From: Rhizobiales bacterium 63-22
GTDB taxonomy: Bacteria; Pseudomonadota; Alphaproteobacteria; Rhizobiales; Rhizobiaceae
Reading direction: 5' to 3'
Length of the DNA: 64,000 bases
Assembly: GCA_001898995.1 (NCBI GenBank)
Contig: MKVZ01000004.1
Coordinates: 887,445-951,444, forward strand
Shown here: positions 48,700 through 57,457 of the stretch, piece after piece
Position numbering within the stretch: the stretch's first letter is position 1
Layout: each line of letters opens with the position of its first letter
Notes under the pieces: generated by a model
The model's database searches: none
What the model saw: the letters and a program-made list of their open reading frames with translations, nothing else
What the model was told of the DNA's origin: nothing
Made by a program: the position numbers and the translations under genes

Positions 48700-49635
48700 A
48701 TGTCCAACATCCACTTCGATAAAATAGCGCTGGTCGGCATCGGCCTCATCGGTTCGTCGCTGGCGCGCGTCATCCGCCGCGAGAAGCTTGCCAGCCATAT
48801 CGCCATCGCCACCCGCAGCGCCGAGACCCTGAAACGCGCCGAGGAACTCAATCTCGGCGACAGCTACACGACCGACAGTGCCGAGGCCGTGCAGGATGCC
48901 GATCTCGTCGTCGTCTCGGTCCCGGTCGGTTCGTCCGGCACCGTCGCCCGCCAGATCGCGCCGAAGCTGAAGCCCGGCGCCATCGTCACCGATGTCGGCT
49001 CCACCAAGGGCTCCGTCATCGCCCAGATGCAGCCCGAACTGCCGGACACGGTGCATTTCATTCCGGGCCATCCGATCGCCGGCACGGAATATTCCGGGCC
49101 GGACGCCGGCTTCGCGGAACTGTTCACCGGCCGGTGGTGCATCCTCACTCCGCTGCCCGGTACGGATGAGGCGGCGCTCGAAAAACTCACCGCCTTCTGG
49201 ACCGCCTGCGGGTCGCGCGTCGACCGGATGGACCCGCAGCATCACGATCTGGTTCTGGCCATCGTCTCGCACCTGCCGCACCTCATCGCTTACAATATCG
49301 TCGGAACGGCGAGCGATCTGGAGCAGGTAACGAAATCGGAAGTCATCAAATATTCCGCTTCCGGCTTCCGCGACTTCACGCGTCTCGCCGCCTCCGACCC
49401 GACCATGTGGCGCGATGTCTGCCTGCATAACAAGGATGCGATCCTCGAAATGCTGGGGCGCTTCTCGGAAGACCTTGCCTCGCTGCAACGCTCGATCCGC
49501 TGGGGCGACGGCGAGGCGCTGTTCGACCTCTTCACCCGCACCCGTGCCATCCGGCGCGGCATCATCGAGGCGGGGCAGGAAGTCGACGCGCCGGATTTCG
49601 GCCGTCAGGCCGCCGCACGTCCCGCCGCGGGCTAG
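48700..49635 (+). CDS. tyrC: Prephenate/arogenate dehydrogenase family protein
   Basis: A 311-residue NAD(P)-dependent dehydrogenase making the tyrosine precursor. The Rossmann motif is IALVGIGLIGSSLARVI. FIPGHPIAGTEYSGPDAG is the substrate and catalytic His region, with the second conserved part QHHDLVLAIVSHLPHLIAY. No chorismate mutase or ACT domain is fused, which fits TyrC of Rhizobiales. The stop codon TAG is provided by the first bases of the dispersed repeat at 49632. Translation is likely coupled to hisC. Confidence 0.93.
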   Translation: MSNIHFDKIALVGIGLIGSSLARVIRREKLASHIAIATRSAETLKRAEELNLGDSYTTDSAEAVQDADLVVVSVPVGSSGTVARQIAPKLKPGAIVTDVGSTKGSVIAQMQPELPDTVHFIPGHPIAGTEYSGPDAGFAELFTGRWCILTPLPGTDEAALEKLTAFWTACGSRVDRMDPQHHDLVLAIVSHLPHLIAYNIVGTASDLEQVTKSEVIKYSASGFRDFTRLAASDPTMWRDVCLHNKDAILEMLGRFSEDLASLQRSIRWGDGEALFDLFTRTRAIRRGIIEAGQEVDAPDFGRQAAARPAAG

Positions 49636-49705
49636 TGGTTTGATTCTGACATTTGCTCACGGCTTGATGTCGAATGGGATGCAAATGTCAAATTCGTTCC
49701 ACTGG
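49632..49705. repeat. 74-bp palindromic intergenic repeat, copy 2
   Basis: Same sequence family and orientation as 40273-40346, beginning CTAGTGG and ending CCACTGG. It fills the whole gap between convergent tyrC and the DUF2125 gene and contributes the tyrC TAG stop. Confidence 0.9.
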
Positions 49706-49706
49706 A

Positions 49707-50735
49707 TTACAGCGAAGGCAGACGGCCCAGCGGAATGAAGCCTGCGCGCATCCGGCCCTTGCGGATGGCGATCTCCATCGTCGGATTGCCGTTCGCGTCC
49801 TTGGGCATCGCCGAGAGCGCGAACAGAATGGTCGGAATATTGCCGCTCTGCTCCGGGAACATGGTCTGACCGGCCTGCGCCAGCGATTGCGGATTGACCA
49901 GCGTGAGCTTCACGTCGGCGTCGATCCGGCCCTCGTCGTCCACCGAGAAAGGGCCAGACAGCGAGATCATCGCGCCGTTGGGCATGGACAGGAAGGCCTG
50001 ATTGATCGTGCCGCTATGGCCGCGCAGCCGTTCGAGCAGCGTGGCGGAACCGGAGGAAAGCAGGCCCGCGGCGTCGGAAATATCGAGATCGGCGAGACCG
50101 TCGATCTCCGGGCTCTTCGCGTCGCCGATCACCGCCGGGGAGAGCTTCAGCCCGGCGAAGCGCCCCTTGACCTTCAGGGCGCTGTCGAAGCCGCTCATGG
50201 TGAAATCCATCTGCTCCAGATCGGCGAGCGTCCGGGTCGCCGCCGCGTCGCTGCGCAGGCCGACCACCACGTCGTGCGCGGTCAGCGCGATGTCGGTCGG
50301 GAAGGGCCGGGCCAGTCTCGCATTGGAGGTGAAGCTGCTCCAGTTGACTTCGAGCGGCTTCAGCCCCGGAAACTCGACGAAGGCCGGTCCGGTCAGCGCG
50401 TTGCGGAGCGAGTAGGGCGCATAGACCGGCGAACCGGAGGTGAAACGCCCGGCGCTCAGCGCCATGCCGGAAGCCGGCTTCTGCCATGAAATGCTGTCGC
50501 AGATCACATCGACCCGCAACGGATAGCCGCCGGTGCGCAGATCCTCGCAGCGCACGCCGATGCCCTGCGCGGAAAGGCGTGCCATATCCGCCTTGGCCCG
50601 CGCTTCGAGACGCCCGGCGAGATGGAACCATCCGATCGTGTAGACCCCGGCGAGAACGATCAGCAAAATCAACAGCGCGATCAGGCGCTTTCTGGATTTG
50701 CGTGATTGCGTTCCGGTATACGTCCCTTCGGTCAT
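49707..50735 (-). CDS. DUF2125-family envelope protein
   Basis: About 342 residues. After a short basic tail there is one membrane anchor (LIALLILLIVLAGVYTIGWF, near residues 17-37). The periplasmic part contains DUF2125 features such as RCEDLRTGGYPLRVDVICD and AHDVVVGLRSD. The function is unknown; the fold is beta-rich. The ATG at 50735 gives a sensible signal-anchor; the longer frame to 50828 does not. It is divergent from the chaC-like gene and convergent with tyrC. Confidence 0.83.
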   Translation of the reverse strand: MTEGTYTGTQSRKSRKRLIALLILLIVLAGVYTIGWFHLAGRLEARAKADMARLSAQGIGVRCEDLRTGGYPLRVDVICDSISWQKPASGMALSAGRFTSGSPVYAPYSLRNALTGPAFVEFPGLKPLEVNWSSFTSNARLARPFPTDIALTAHDVVVGLRSDAAATRTLADLEQMDFTMSGFDSALKVKGRFAGLKLSPAVIGDAKSPEIDGLADLDISDAAGLLSSGSATLLERLRGHSGTINQAFLSMPNGAMISLSGPFSVDDEGRIDADVKLTLVNPQSLAQAGQTMFPEQSGNIPTILFALSAMPKDANGNPTMEIAIRKGRMRAGFIPLGRLPSL

Positions 50736-50944
50736 CAAGAAACCTGTATCGATCAGTGCGTTATGTTGGAGATGGCGGCGATGGCTACGGACGGCACTTC
50801 GCATCGCCCTTTTGCTCTCCCTCCACATTGGAGGCCATATTATGGCAGGATTGGGCCGTGTGAAGGCCGACGCGGAAAAAAGCGAGGGATATCCGGCAAT
50901 TGTCGATGGAAATCGGCAAAGGGCGGTAGGATAGTGACAGGATC

Positions 50945-51511
50945 ATGACCGCACGGATCGACAACAGCCGCGAAAACGATTTCTGGGTCTTCGGCTACGG
51001 CTCGCTGATGTGGAAGCCCGGCTTCGCCCATGTGGAGACGGTACGCGCCCGCCTTCACGGCTATCGCCGCAGCCTGTGCATCTATTCGCATGTCCATCGC
51101 GGTACGCCCGATCATCCCGGACTGGTGCTCGGCCTCGACGCGGGCGGTTCGTGCCTTGGGATCGCTTTTCGCGTTCCGGGCGATATGGCGGGCGAAGTCA
51201 TGGCCTACCTGCGTGAACGGGAAATGTCGAACGGCGTCTATCACGAAAAGCGCCTGCGTCTGCACCTTGCCGACGGGCGCGAGGTCGAGGCTCTCGCCTA
51301 TGTGGCCGACCGCCGCCACAGGCAATATGCGGGCGGGATGAAGCCCGACGAAGCTGCCGCCATCATCGCCTCGGCGCGCGGCAAGTCGGGTGACAATATC
51401 GATTATGTGACCAATACGATCATGCATCTGCGCAACATGCGGGTACGCGATCATGCGCTGGAGCATGTAAACGCGCTGATCCATGCCGCCGCGGTAACGA
51501 TAACCAGTTGA
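50945..51511 (+). CDS. ChaC-type gamma-glutamylcyclotransferase
   Basis: A 188-residue cyclotransferase-fold protein. [15 protein letters not shown] near residue 13 is the substrate-binding GYGSL motif of ChaC, followed by [31 protein letters not shown] is where the catalytic Glu is expected. ChaC enzymes degrade glutathione to 5-oxoproline and Cys-Gly. The gene is preceded by a weak Shine-Dalgarno and followed by tRNA-Ala on the opposite strand. Confidence 0.9.
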   Translation: MTARIDNSRENDFWVFGYGSLMWKPGFAHVETVRARLHGYRRSLCIYSHVHRGTPDHPGLVLGLDAGGSCLGIAFRVPGDMAGEVMAYLREREMSNGVYHEKRLRLHLADGREVEALAYVADRRHRQYAGGMKPDEAAAIIASARGKSGDNIDYVTNTIMHLRNMRVRDHALEHVNALIHAAAVTITS

Positions 51512-51539
51512 ATTTTAAGGGTTTTCCACCGAAAGGAAA

Positions 51540-51615
<76 letters not shown>

Positions 51616-51920
51616 GTTCCGAATGCCGAAGCCTCGGCACTCGCATTGGACGGCGGCATTTAGGAGAGTGGGGCCTTGCCTGTCAAGCAGGATATTGACG
51701 CGGCAGGAACATTTTCGATTTCCCCTGCCGGCGGCGAAAATTGCAGCCGCAGGCGGCGTCTGCTCTTGTCCTCGCCGGAGGCAACGGCTACATCTCGCAG
51801 GCTCCTGAAGCGTGTCGCGATCTGTCGGATCGCGCATCACGCGTCAGGCCGTTGGTTTCAGGCATGTCGTTATCGCAAAGCCGCGGCGCATTCTTGCGCG
51901 ACATGCTCAAGGAGGTTTTC
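51616..51920 (+). other. Region upstream of yggT
   Basis: No convincing gene in 305 bp. Reading frames here lack conserved features or Shine-Dalgarno sites. Its 3' part holds a palindromic intergenic element (51862-51906), listed separately, ending just before the AGGAGG of yggT. Confidence 0.5.
51862..51906. repeat. Rhizobiales-type palindromic intergenic element before yggT
   Basis: GCATGTCG (51862-51869) and CGACATGC (51899-51906) are perfect outer arms. They enclose TTATCGCAAAGCC and CATTCTTGCG. The pattern (GCATGTCGTTATCGCAAA...) is frequent between genes of Rhizobiales. Related, degenerate copies lie at 1686-1726 and 56821-56855. It ends seven bases before the yggT Shine-Dalgarno, so a stem could influence translation. 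Confidence 0.6.
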
Positions 51921-52211
51921 ATGATCGCATTGTTCCGCACCATCGATCTGGCGCTCGACATCTATACCTGGATCATCATCGCCGCCGCCGTCTATTCATG
52001 GCTCTATGCGTTCAATGTGGTCAATTCGAGCAATCGCTTCGTGGCCTCGGTGGGCGAGTTCCTCTACAAGGTGACGGAGCCGGTATTGCGCCCGATCCGC
52101 AACGTCCTGCCCAATCTCGGCGGCATCGACATTTCGCCGATCGTCGTGCTGCTCATCATCTTCTTCATCCGCCAGTTCATGTGGACCACGCTGCTGCCGC
52201 TCCTCCTGTAG
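51921..52211 (+). CDS. YggT-family membrane protein
   Basis: A 96-residue protein with two hydrophobic spans (about residues 14-32 and 70-92) joined by the motif [20 protein letters not shown], which is the YggT signature. Family members are small inner-membrane proteins linked to osmotic or envelope functions. AAGGAGGTTTTC is an unusually strong Shine-Dalgarno. A perfect 17-bp terminator follows. Confidence 0.92.
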   Translation: MIALFRTIDLALDIYTWIIIAAAVYSWLYAFNVVNSSNRFVASVGEFLYKVTEPVLRPIRNVLPNLGGIDISPIVVLLIIFFIRQFMWTTLLPLLL

Positions 52212-52233
52212 TTAATGGCACCGGAGGCGCGAA

Positions 52234-52275
52234 AACGAAAAGCCCGGCGATGGTCTCGCCGGGCTTTTCGTTTGA
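52234..52275. terminator. Strong bidirectional terminator after yggT
   Basis: A perfect 17-bp stem (52234-52250 with 52256-52272) encloses TGGTC. T-rich tails occur on both sides (TTT on plus; TTTTCG on minus), so it can end yggT and the convergent ppa transcript. Confidence 0.88.
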
Positions 52276-52346
52276 AACCGGAGCATTTCAGCAAAAGCTG
52301 TAACGGCTCTCTATCAGGGAATGCTTAAAACCAGCGGAGCCGGTTA

Positions 52347-52877
52347 CTACTTGCCCTTGGCGCGTTCGACTGCCTCGGTGATCATCTTGCGGGCATAATC
52401 CTCGTCGCCCCAGCCGCCGATCTTGCTCCACTTGCCGGGCTCGAGATCCTTGTAATGCTCGAAGAAGTGCGAGATCTGCTTCAGCGTGATTTCCGGCAGG
52501 TCGGAATAGTCATGCACCTTCTCATAGCGGCGCGTGAGATGCGGCGAAGGTACCGCGATGATCTTCTCGTCCTTGCCATTGTTGTCTTCCATCATCAGCA
52601 CGCCGATGGGGCGGACATTGATGACGCAGCCCGGCACCAGCGGGCGGGTGTTGCAGACCAGAACGTCTATCGGGTCGCCGTCCTCCGAAAGCGTATGCGG
52701 CACGAAGCCGTAATTGCCCGGATAAGTCATCGGCGTGTAGAGGAAGCGGTCGACGATAAGCGCGCCGGCCTTCTTGTCCATCTCGTACTTGATCGGCTGA
52801 CCGCCAACCGGCACTTCGATGATGACGTTGACGTCTTCGGGGGGATTGGATCCAATGGCAATGGCATCAATATTCAT
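52347..52877 (-). CDS. ppa: Inorganic pyrophosphatase
   Basis: A 176-residue family I soluble pyrophosphatase. Metal and substrate residues are seen in [40 protein letters not shown] and [14 protein letters not shown]. The hexameric enzyme hydrolyses pyrophosphate using Mg2+. The ATG at 52877 begins [19 protein letters not shown], as in relatives, with AGGATCA upstream; the longer frame overlaps plsC. It faces yggT. Confidence 0.96.
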   Translation of the reverse strand: MNIDAIAIGSNPPEDVNVIIEVPVGGQPIKYEMDKKAGALIVDRFLYTPMTYPGNYGFVPHTLSEDGDPIDVLVCNTRPLVPGCVINVRPIGVLMMEDNNGKDEKIIAVPSPHLTRRYEKVHDYSDLPEITLKQISHFFEHYKDLEPGKWSKIGGWGDEDYARKMITEAVERAKGK

Positions 52878-52995
52878 GATTGATCCTTTCGTATCGCGCT
52901 CTGATAACGGGTTTCGATGCCGCGTGCAATAAAACCAAGATTGAACGACACGCGGCGAATTGTCATCGATATTTCTTGTTTCTTCGGGCGGAAAG

Positions 52996-53784
52996 CTATG
53001 GCGCGGCACCCAGTTCCTTCAACCGTTCCACGGCGGTCGGCGGCATGGGCGGCGGGTTGGGATCGCGGCTGGCGGCGACCAGCAATTCGTCGCAGGCCGT
53101 TTCGGTGGCTTCGATGAGGCGGCGCAGGAATTCGTCCTTTGGCAGGCCGGCGGGAATGGGCGGCAGGACGCGGCAGCGGATCGTGCCCGGATAGCGCAGG
53201 AACCTGCGCCGCGGCCAGTAAAGCCCCGCATTGTGCGCGATGGGCAGCACCGGCAGGTTCAGCGCCTGATAGAGATGCACGATGCCATATTTATATTCCG
53301 GCGGCGCGCCCGGCGCGCGGCGCGTGCCTTCGGGATAGATGAGAATCTGCCGTCCTTCCGCGATGGCCTTCTGGGCTCCTGTTACGATGGAATGCAGCGC
53401 CTTGACGCGCGAGCCGCGATCGACCGGGATCATCTCCATCTTGGCGATATACCAGCCGAACAGCGGAATGCGCATCAACTCGCGCTTGAGGATCAGCACC
53501 GGATCGTCGAGCCGGGGCAGGAAGGCATAGGTGTCCCATGCGGACTGATGCTTGGGCGCGCAGATATAGGCGCCCTGCGGGATGTTCTCCAGCCCTTCGA
53601 TGACATAGTCTGTGCCCGCGATATGCTTCTGGAGCCAGAGATTGACCCGCGCCCACAGCTTCGGCACGATCCAGGCCTTCTTGCGCGGCAGCAGAAAATA
53701 GAACGGCGTGTAGAGGATCATCTGCACCAGCGTGCAGAGATAGAAGGCTGCGTTGAAGAGAATGGAGCGCAGATAGAGAAGCAT
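52996..53784 (-). CDS. plsC: 1-acyl-sn-glycerol-3-phosphate acyltransferase
   Basis: About 262 residues. Membrane anchor [21 protein letters not shown] at the N-terminus. Catalytic motif I is [11 protein letters not shown] (HX4D), and motif III is [12 protein letters not shown]. This makes phosphatidic acid from lysophosphatidic acid. The preferred ATG at 53784 avoids an upstream stretch (to 53892) that has no anchor-like sequence. It lies 118 bp upstream of ppa on the same strand. Confidence 0.92.
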   Translation of the reverse strand: MLLYLRSILFNAAFYLCTLVQMILYTPFYFLLPRKKAWIVPKLWARVNLWLQKHIAGTDYVIEGLENIPQGAYICAPKHQSAWDTYAFLPRLDDPVLILKRELMRIPLFGWYIAKMEMIPVDRGSRVKALHSIVTGAQKAIAEGRQILIYPEGTRRAPGAPPEYKYGIVHLYQALNLPVLPIAHNAGLYWPRRRFLRYPGTIRCRVLPPIPAGLPKDEFLRRLIEATETACDELLVAASRDPNPPPMPPTAVERLKELGAAP

Positions 53785-53963
53785 CGTGTCGGCGAGGGCC
53801 CCGCATAGGGCAATTCCTGCAAAGACGGCAAGCGGCCCGCTTTCGGAATTGCATGAAATTGAAAGCTGCGGCCGGACGAAGCCGTTCGGCATTGCAGCCC
53901 TTTATTCGATCTCAGGCTTATATCAGGAACCGGAGCCGTTTCCATATGGAAAACAGGCGCCTG

Positions 53964-54037
53964 CCAGTGGAGCGAATTTGACATTTGCATCCCATTCGAC
54001 ATCGGGCGGCGAGCAAATGTCAAATGTTTCCATTTGG
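53964..54037. repeat. 74-bp palindromic intergenic repeat, copy 3 (inverted)
   Basis: Reverse orientation relative to copies 1 and 2; begins CCAGTGG and ends CCATTTGG, with inner GACATTTGC and GCAAATGTC arms conserved. It lies between plsC and ydcF. A separate 14-bp palindrome, TTTCCATATGGAAA, is immediately before it (53939-53952). Confidence 0.88.
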
Positions 54038-54047
54038 CTGCAAAACG

Positions 54048-54983
54048 CTATAGCCCCTTCGCCGCTGCCGTGATGTCGATGCCGAAAAGGTTTGCCGTCC
54101 GGATGCGCACGACCGCACCCAGATATTTCACATATTCGAAGAAGAGCACCCGCAGCGCGTCGCTCTGCGTCACCCAGCTATGGTCCCCGCGCAGGCTCGC
54201 CACCACCGGATAGGGTATGAATTCCACGTCCTTCATACGAGAGGACATTTCGAGGATGCTGCGCGGAATGTGGTAATTGTTGGTGACGATGATCACCCGG
54301 TGATAGCCGTTGCTGCGAATCCAGCGCTCGCTTTCCTCCGCATTGCCGGCGGTGTTGAGCGCGGTGCGGTCGAGATCGACGCAGCAGTCGAACAGGCTGC
54401 TGTCGGCATGGGTCGCGTGCTGCAGGGTGCGCTCGTTGGTGGTGGGATGCACGCCGCTGATGAGCAGGCGCTGGCCGCGCTTCTGCTTCAACAGGTCCAG
54501 CGCCACCTGAATGCGGGATTGGCCGCCGGTGAGCACGACGATGGCATCGGCCGGTTTGTCGATCACGGGCGGTTCCATGTTCGTGACCTTCTCGCCGAAG
54601 GCCACGAAGCCGCCCATGAACGCCGCGACGACGACGAACAGGAGGATGGAAACGGGCTGGCAGCGTCTGGCTAGGCGTATCATGACGGACCACAGGAACC
54701 GTGCGAGGGCGGCGAGCAGTCTCGGCGGCAGGGACGATAGCTGGCGGGGATGAGCCGGGACGGTATCCGGACGGCCGCGACGCCAGACCACCGCGCCTCC
54801 TTGCGCGCCATTGCCGTTCTGTCTCGCATCCGCCGCACCATCGTTTGCCCTGTTTCCGCCGCCCGACACCGGTGGGATTCGTGCCGTCCCGTTCTTGTTA
54901 TCATAGTCGGCATTGCGGCGATAAGCCGGAAACGGTACGGAAAATCGTGCGCGGCGGCCGGTATTTACGAAAAAGATCGTCAT
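54048..54983 (-). CDS. YdcF-family (DUF218) membrane protein
   Basis: About 311 residues. The start ATG at 54983 overlaps the ftsX stop as ATGA. The first about 90 residues are low-complexity and Gly/Arg/Asn-rich, followed by one membrane span (VSILLFVVVAAFMGGFVAF). The DUF218 domain contains DAIVVLTGGQSRIQVALDLL, SGVHPTTNE and IIVTNNYHIPRSILEM. In E. coli, the related SanA/YdcF group affects the envelope. The tight coupling to ftsX suggests a role near the septum. The longer frame to 55601 overlaps ftsX and is rejected. Confidence 0.85.
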   Translation of the reverse strand: MTIFFVNTGRRARFSVPFPAYRRNADYDNKNGTARIPPVSGGGNRANDGAADARQNGNGAQGGAVVWRRGRPDTVPAHPRQLSSLPPRLLAALARFLWSVMIRLARRCQPVSILLFVVVAAFMGGFVAFGEKVTNMEPPVIDKPADAIVVLTGGQSRIQVALDLLKQKRGQRLLISGVHPTTNERTLQHATHADSSLFDCCVDLDRTALNTAGNAEESERWIRSNGYHRVIIVTNNYHIPRSILEMSSRMKDVEFIPYPVVASLRGDHSWVTQSDALRVLFFEYVKYLGAVVRIRTANLFGIDITAAAKGL

Positions 54984-56005
54984 TCCGGGTGGCCTCCGGG
55001 TCCATTCATGGTTGCGAGCTGGCGGATCACGGTGATCCGGCTGGTCAGCATGGTCAGCACGCTGACCAGAATGATGATGATCGCCGAGCCGATATAACCA
55101 TTGATGCCGATGGCGAAATTGCCGAACATCGCCGCCGCCTGATCGCCCTCCGGCGTCGCCGTGTTGTATGACGCCCACCACGAGAAGATCAGGAAGACCA
55201 GCATGGCTGCGGCGCCGCCGAACAGCGCGCCCTTCAGCGCAGTGCGGAAGAAATGCCATTCGAATTCCCGCGCCACGAATTTCGATTCCGCGCCGATGAA
55301 ATGCAGCACCTCGATGATATGGCCGTTGCCGTACATGGCGCCGCGCGTGGCGAAGATGACGGTGAGCACGGTGGCGGCGACGACCAGCGCCAGCACGGCG
55401 GTGCCGACCAGAACCGTGGTGCGCGCCATCGTGACCAGCCGGTCCACCCATGTGCGGTGATCGTCGAAGCTCGCCGCCGGAATGGCGCGCGTCAGTTCCG
55501 CGCGCAACGTCGCGAAATCGGGCGGCGCGTTCTCGTCGATGGTCACAACCACGAGGCGCGGCACCGGCAGTTCGTCTATATTGAGGCCGCTGCCCAGCCA
55601 CGGTTCCAGCAGGCGGGCGGTGGCGGCCTTGTCGACGATTCGGGTTCCGGTGACGCCCGCGAAGCCGCGCGCGATATCGCTTGCCTGTTGCAGGGCCTTG
55701 TCCATGTCCAGCCCCTCCGCGGGGCGGATCTGGATCGTGGCCTCACGCGCGATCTGGCTCTGCCATGCGGCGGCGGAGGCGCGCACCAGCGTCACACCGC
55801 CCATGGTGAGGCAGGCGAGGAAGGTCATGATGGCGATGACGGTCACCAGCGCCGTGCCGGTCACGCTGCCGTCCGGCACGATCGGCGTCGGCCCCTGCCG
55901 CCGCCGGCGCTTGCCGATGCGCGCGAAGAACATGTCCTTCAGGTCGTCGAAGGCGAGCCTGAGGCCCTCCAGCGTGTTCCGCCAGTTTCCGCCGCGCTCA
56001 ATCAT
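54980..56005 (-). CDS. ftsX: Cell division protein FtsX
   Basis: A 341-residue permease-like protein with four transmembrane helices (first at about TALVTVIAIMTFLACLTMGG, last near the C-terminus). The large periplasmic loop has TIQIRPAEGLDMDKAL. It transmits ATP-driven signals from FtsE to peptidoglycan hydrolases at the septum. It overlaps ftsE by eight bases and ydcF by four, so the three form a translationally coupled operon. Confidence 0.92.
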   Translation of the reverse strand: MIERGGNWRNTLEGLRLAFDDLKDMFFARIGKRRRRQGPTPIVPDGSVTGTALVTVIAIMTFLACLTMGGVTLVRASAAAWQSQIAREATIQIRPAEGLDMDKALQQASDIARGFAGVTGTRIVDKAATARLLEPWLGSGLNIDELPVPRLVVVTIDENAPPDFATLRAELTRAIPAASFDDHRTWVDRLVTMARTTVLVGTAVLALVVAATVLTVIFATRGAMYGNGHIIEVLHFIGAESKFVAREFEWHFFRTALKGALFGGAAAMLVFLIFSWWASYNTATPEGDQAAAMFGNFAIGINGYIGSAIIIILVSVLTMLTSRITVIRQLATMNGPGGHPE

Positions 56006-56675
56006 AGATGTCGAGCCGCCCGTGTTCGAGGATCATGCGCCGCGCATCCATCTGATCCATGAGCGACAGATCGTGCGTGGCGATGACGACAGCGGTGCCG
56101 GAGCGGTTCAGCTCCGTGAAGAGGCGCAGCAGGCGGCGGGCGAGCGGCGGATCGACATTGCCGGTCGGCTCGTCGGCGAGCAGCAGTTCCGGCTGGTCGA
56201 TGAGCGCGCGCGCGATGGCCGCACGCTGCTTCTCGCCGCCGGAAAGCACCGGCGGCAGCACGCGCATCCGATCGCCCAGCCCTACCCAGTGCAGAAGTTC
56301 TTCCACTTCGTGGCGATAGGCGGCCTCCTCCTTGCCGCGCACCCTGAGCGGCAGGGCGACGTTCTCGTAGGTCGTCATATGGTCGAGCAGACGGAAATCC
56401 TGGAATACAATGCCGATGCGCCGGCGCAGCAGCGGTATCTCCTTGTGGTCGAGCCGGGCGACATCCTTGCCGAACACGTTGATGAGGCCGCGCGTCGGCT
56501 TCAGGGCCATGAAGAGAAGGCGCATGAGCGAGGTCTTGCCCGCGCCCGACGGCCCGGTCAGGAACTGGAACGAACGCGGCTCTATGTGGAAGCTGACATC
56601 CCGCAGGATCTCAGGCCCCATACCGTAACGCAGGCCGACATTCTCGAACCGTATCACCGATCTGCTTCTCGCCAT
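55998..56675 (-). CDS. ftsE: Cell division ATP-binding protein FtsE
   Basis: About 225-residue ABC ATPase. Walker A is TGPSGAGKTSLMRLL, the signature VLSGGEKQRAAIARALI, and Walker B LLLADEPTG. It pairs with FtsX to control septal wall hydrolysis. ATG at 56675 gives MARSRSVIRFENVGL; a GTG at MVIRF-like position is a plausible alternative. A CtrA-type box lies 64 bp upstream. Confidence 0.93.
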   Translation of the reverse strand: MARSRSVIRFENVGLRYGMGPEILRDVSFHIEPRSFQFLTGPSGAGKTSLMRLLFMALKPTRGLINVFGKDVARLDHKEIPLLRRRIGIVFQDFRLLDHMTTYENVALPLRVRGKEEAAYRHEVEELLHWVGLGDRMRVLPPVLSGGEKQRAAIARALIDQPELLLADEPTGNVDPPLARRLLRLFTELNRSGTAVVIATHDLSLMDQMDARRMILEHGRLDIYD

Positions 56676-56738
56676 TGGCCGCGCGCGCAAACGGCGCGAC
56701 GGCAATATCAATCACCGATCGACCTTCATCCTCCATGG

Positions 56739-56753
56739 TTAACGTCGCGTTAA
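56739..56753 (-). promoter_or_regulatory. Candidate CtrA box upstream of ftsEX
   Basis: TTAA-N7-TTAA (56739-56742 and 56750-56753) with flanking CCATGG on one side and ACCAT on the other, like the box upstream of ftsK at 36838-36852. It starts 64 bp before the ftsE ATG. Confidence 0.6.
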
Positions 56754-56820
56754 ACCATCCCCGCTTTGCCCGTAAAAATCCACGCCTGTGGCCCGGCAGT
56801 TTGACCGGGTCCGAGCGGTT

Positions 56821-56855
56821 ACCGCAAAACCGCTGCGTACCTCTGCCGGAAAGGC
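56821..56855. repeat. Degenerate Rhizobiales-type element downstream of the small lipoprotein
   Basis: ACCGCAAAACCGCTGCGTAC followed by CTCTGCCGGAAAGGCC resembles the pattern at 1686-1726 and 51862-51906. The match is partial. Confidence 0.35.
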
Positions 56856-56856
56856 C

Positions 56857-57102
56857 CTATTGCCAGCAGCCGAGATTGCGCCCCTTGAGATTGTGGGAAT
56901 CGATATCCGTTACAAGCCTGGGATCGGCGCGCAACAGGAGCAGCGTGGTGCGCTGTTTGAGCTCGATCTTCTGCCAGCCCCCGCATTCGGTCGGCATGGA
57001 TGGCGCCATGTCGATCCTCATCTTCTCGGTCCACGCGGTCGCGCCGGCGCTGCAACCGGAAAGAACGGCGGCAAGGGGAACGGCCATCGCCGCATATCGC
57101 AT
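56857..57102 (-). CDS. Small lipoprotein resembling phage Rz1-like accessory proteins
   Basis: An 81-residue protein from ATG 57102. MRYAAMAVPLAAVLSGC is a lipoprotein signal with lipobox LSGC. The C-terminal half, CGGWQKIEL..., ends DSHNLKGRNLGCWQ. It resembles a short family found in phages of Rhizobiales, typically C-GW-PI near the middle and HNR-G-GCW at the end. The upstream frame uses a TTG at 57138 and is less likely. It is not near other phage genes. Function uncertain. Confidence 0.7.
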   Translation of the reverse strand: MRYAAMAVPLAAVLSGCSAGATAWTEKMRIDMAPSMPTECGGWQKIELKQRTTLLLLRADPRLVTDIDSHNLKGRNLGCWQ

Positions 57103-57457
57103 GCGTTTCGATATTCTCGCTTCGGAAAGGACAGACAAACCTATACTCCCTATCGACCGCGCGGAACATTACTTTCATTCCCCCTCCCGCTTATAACGCG
57201 GCCATGCTCCCTTCCGCAACATGCGGTAACGAATGCGGCTGCTTTCCGGCGGTATCGGGGCGGACCTGTCATAATTTAAGAAAAATCTAATACAAAAAGC
57301 CACGGAAGATTACATTTACTATAAAATCGGCACCCGATCCGTCGCCTGAGTTGTAATCATGGTTGATGTTGGATTGTCGCGGTAAGAATTCAACTGTATG
57401 TTTTCGGTACATGATTCGTGCCCAAACCGTGTTACCGCTCAAAATCTGGGGATTTTC
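57103..57457. other. Intergenic region between small lipoprotein and aquaporin
   Basis: No gene seen in 355 bp. An AT-rich stretch lies at 57270-57330. A promoter-like pair TTGTCG (57374-57379) and TATGTT (57397-57402) has a 17-bp spacer and would start transcription about 50 bp before aqpZ. GGGGATTTTC just before the aqpZ ATG acts as a Shine-Dalgarno. Confidence 0.4.

Noticed and set aside
54984..55601. Extension of ydcF into ftsX
   Set aside because: The ATG at 54983 overlaps the ftsX stop as ATGA, whereas the extension is an out-of-frame shadow of ftsX.
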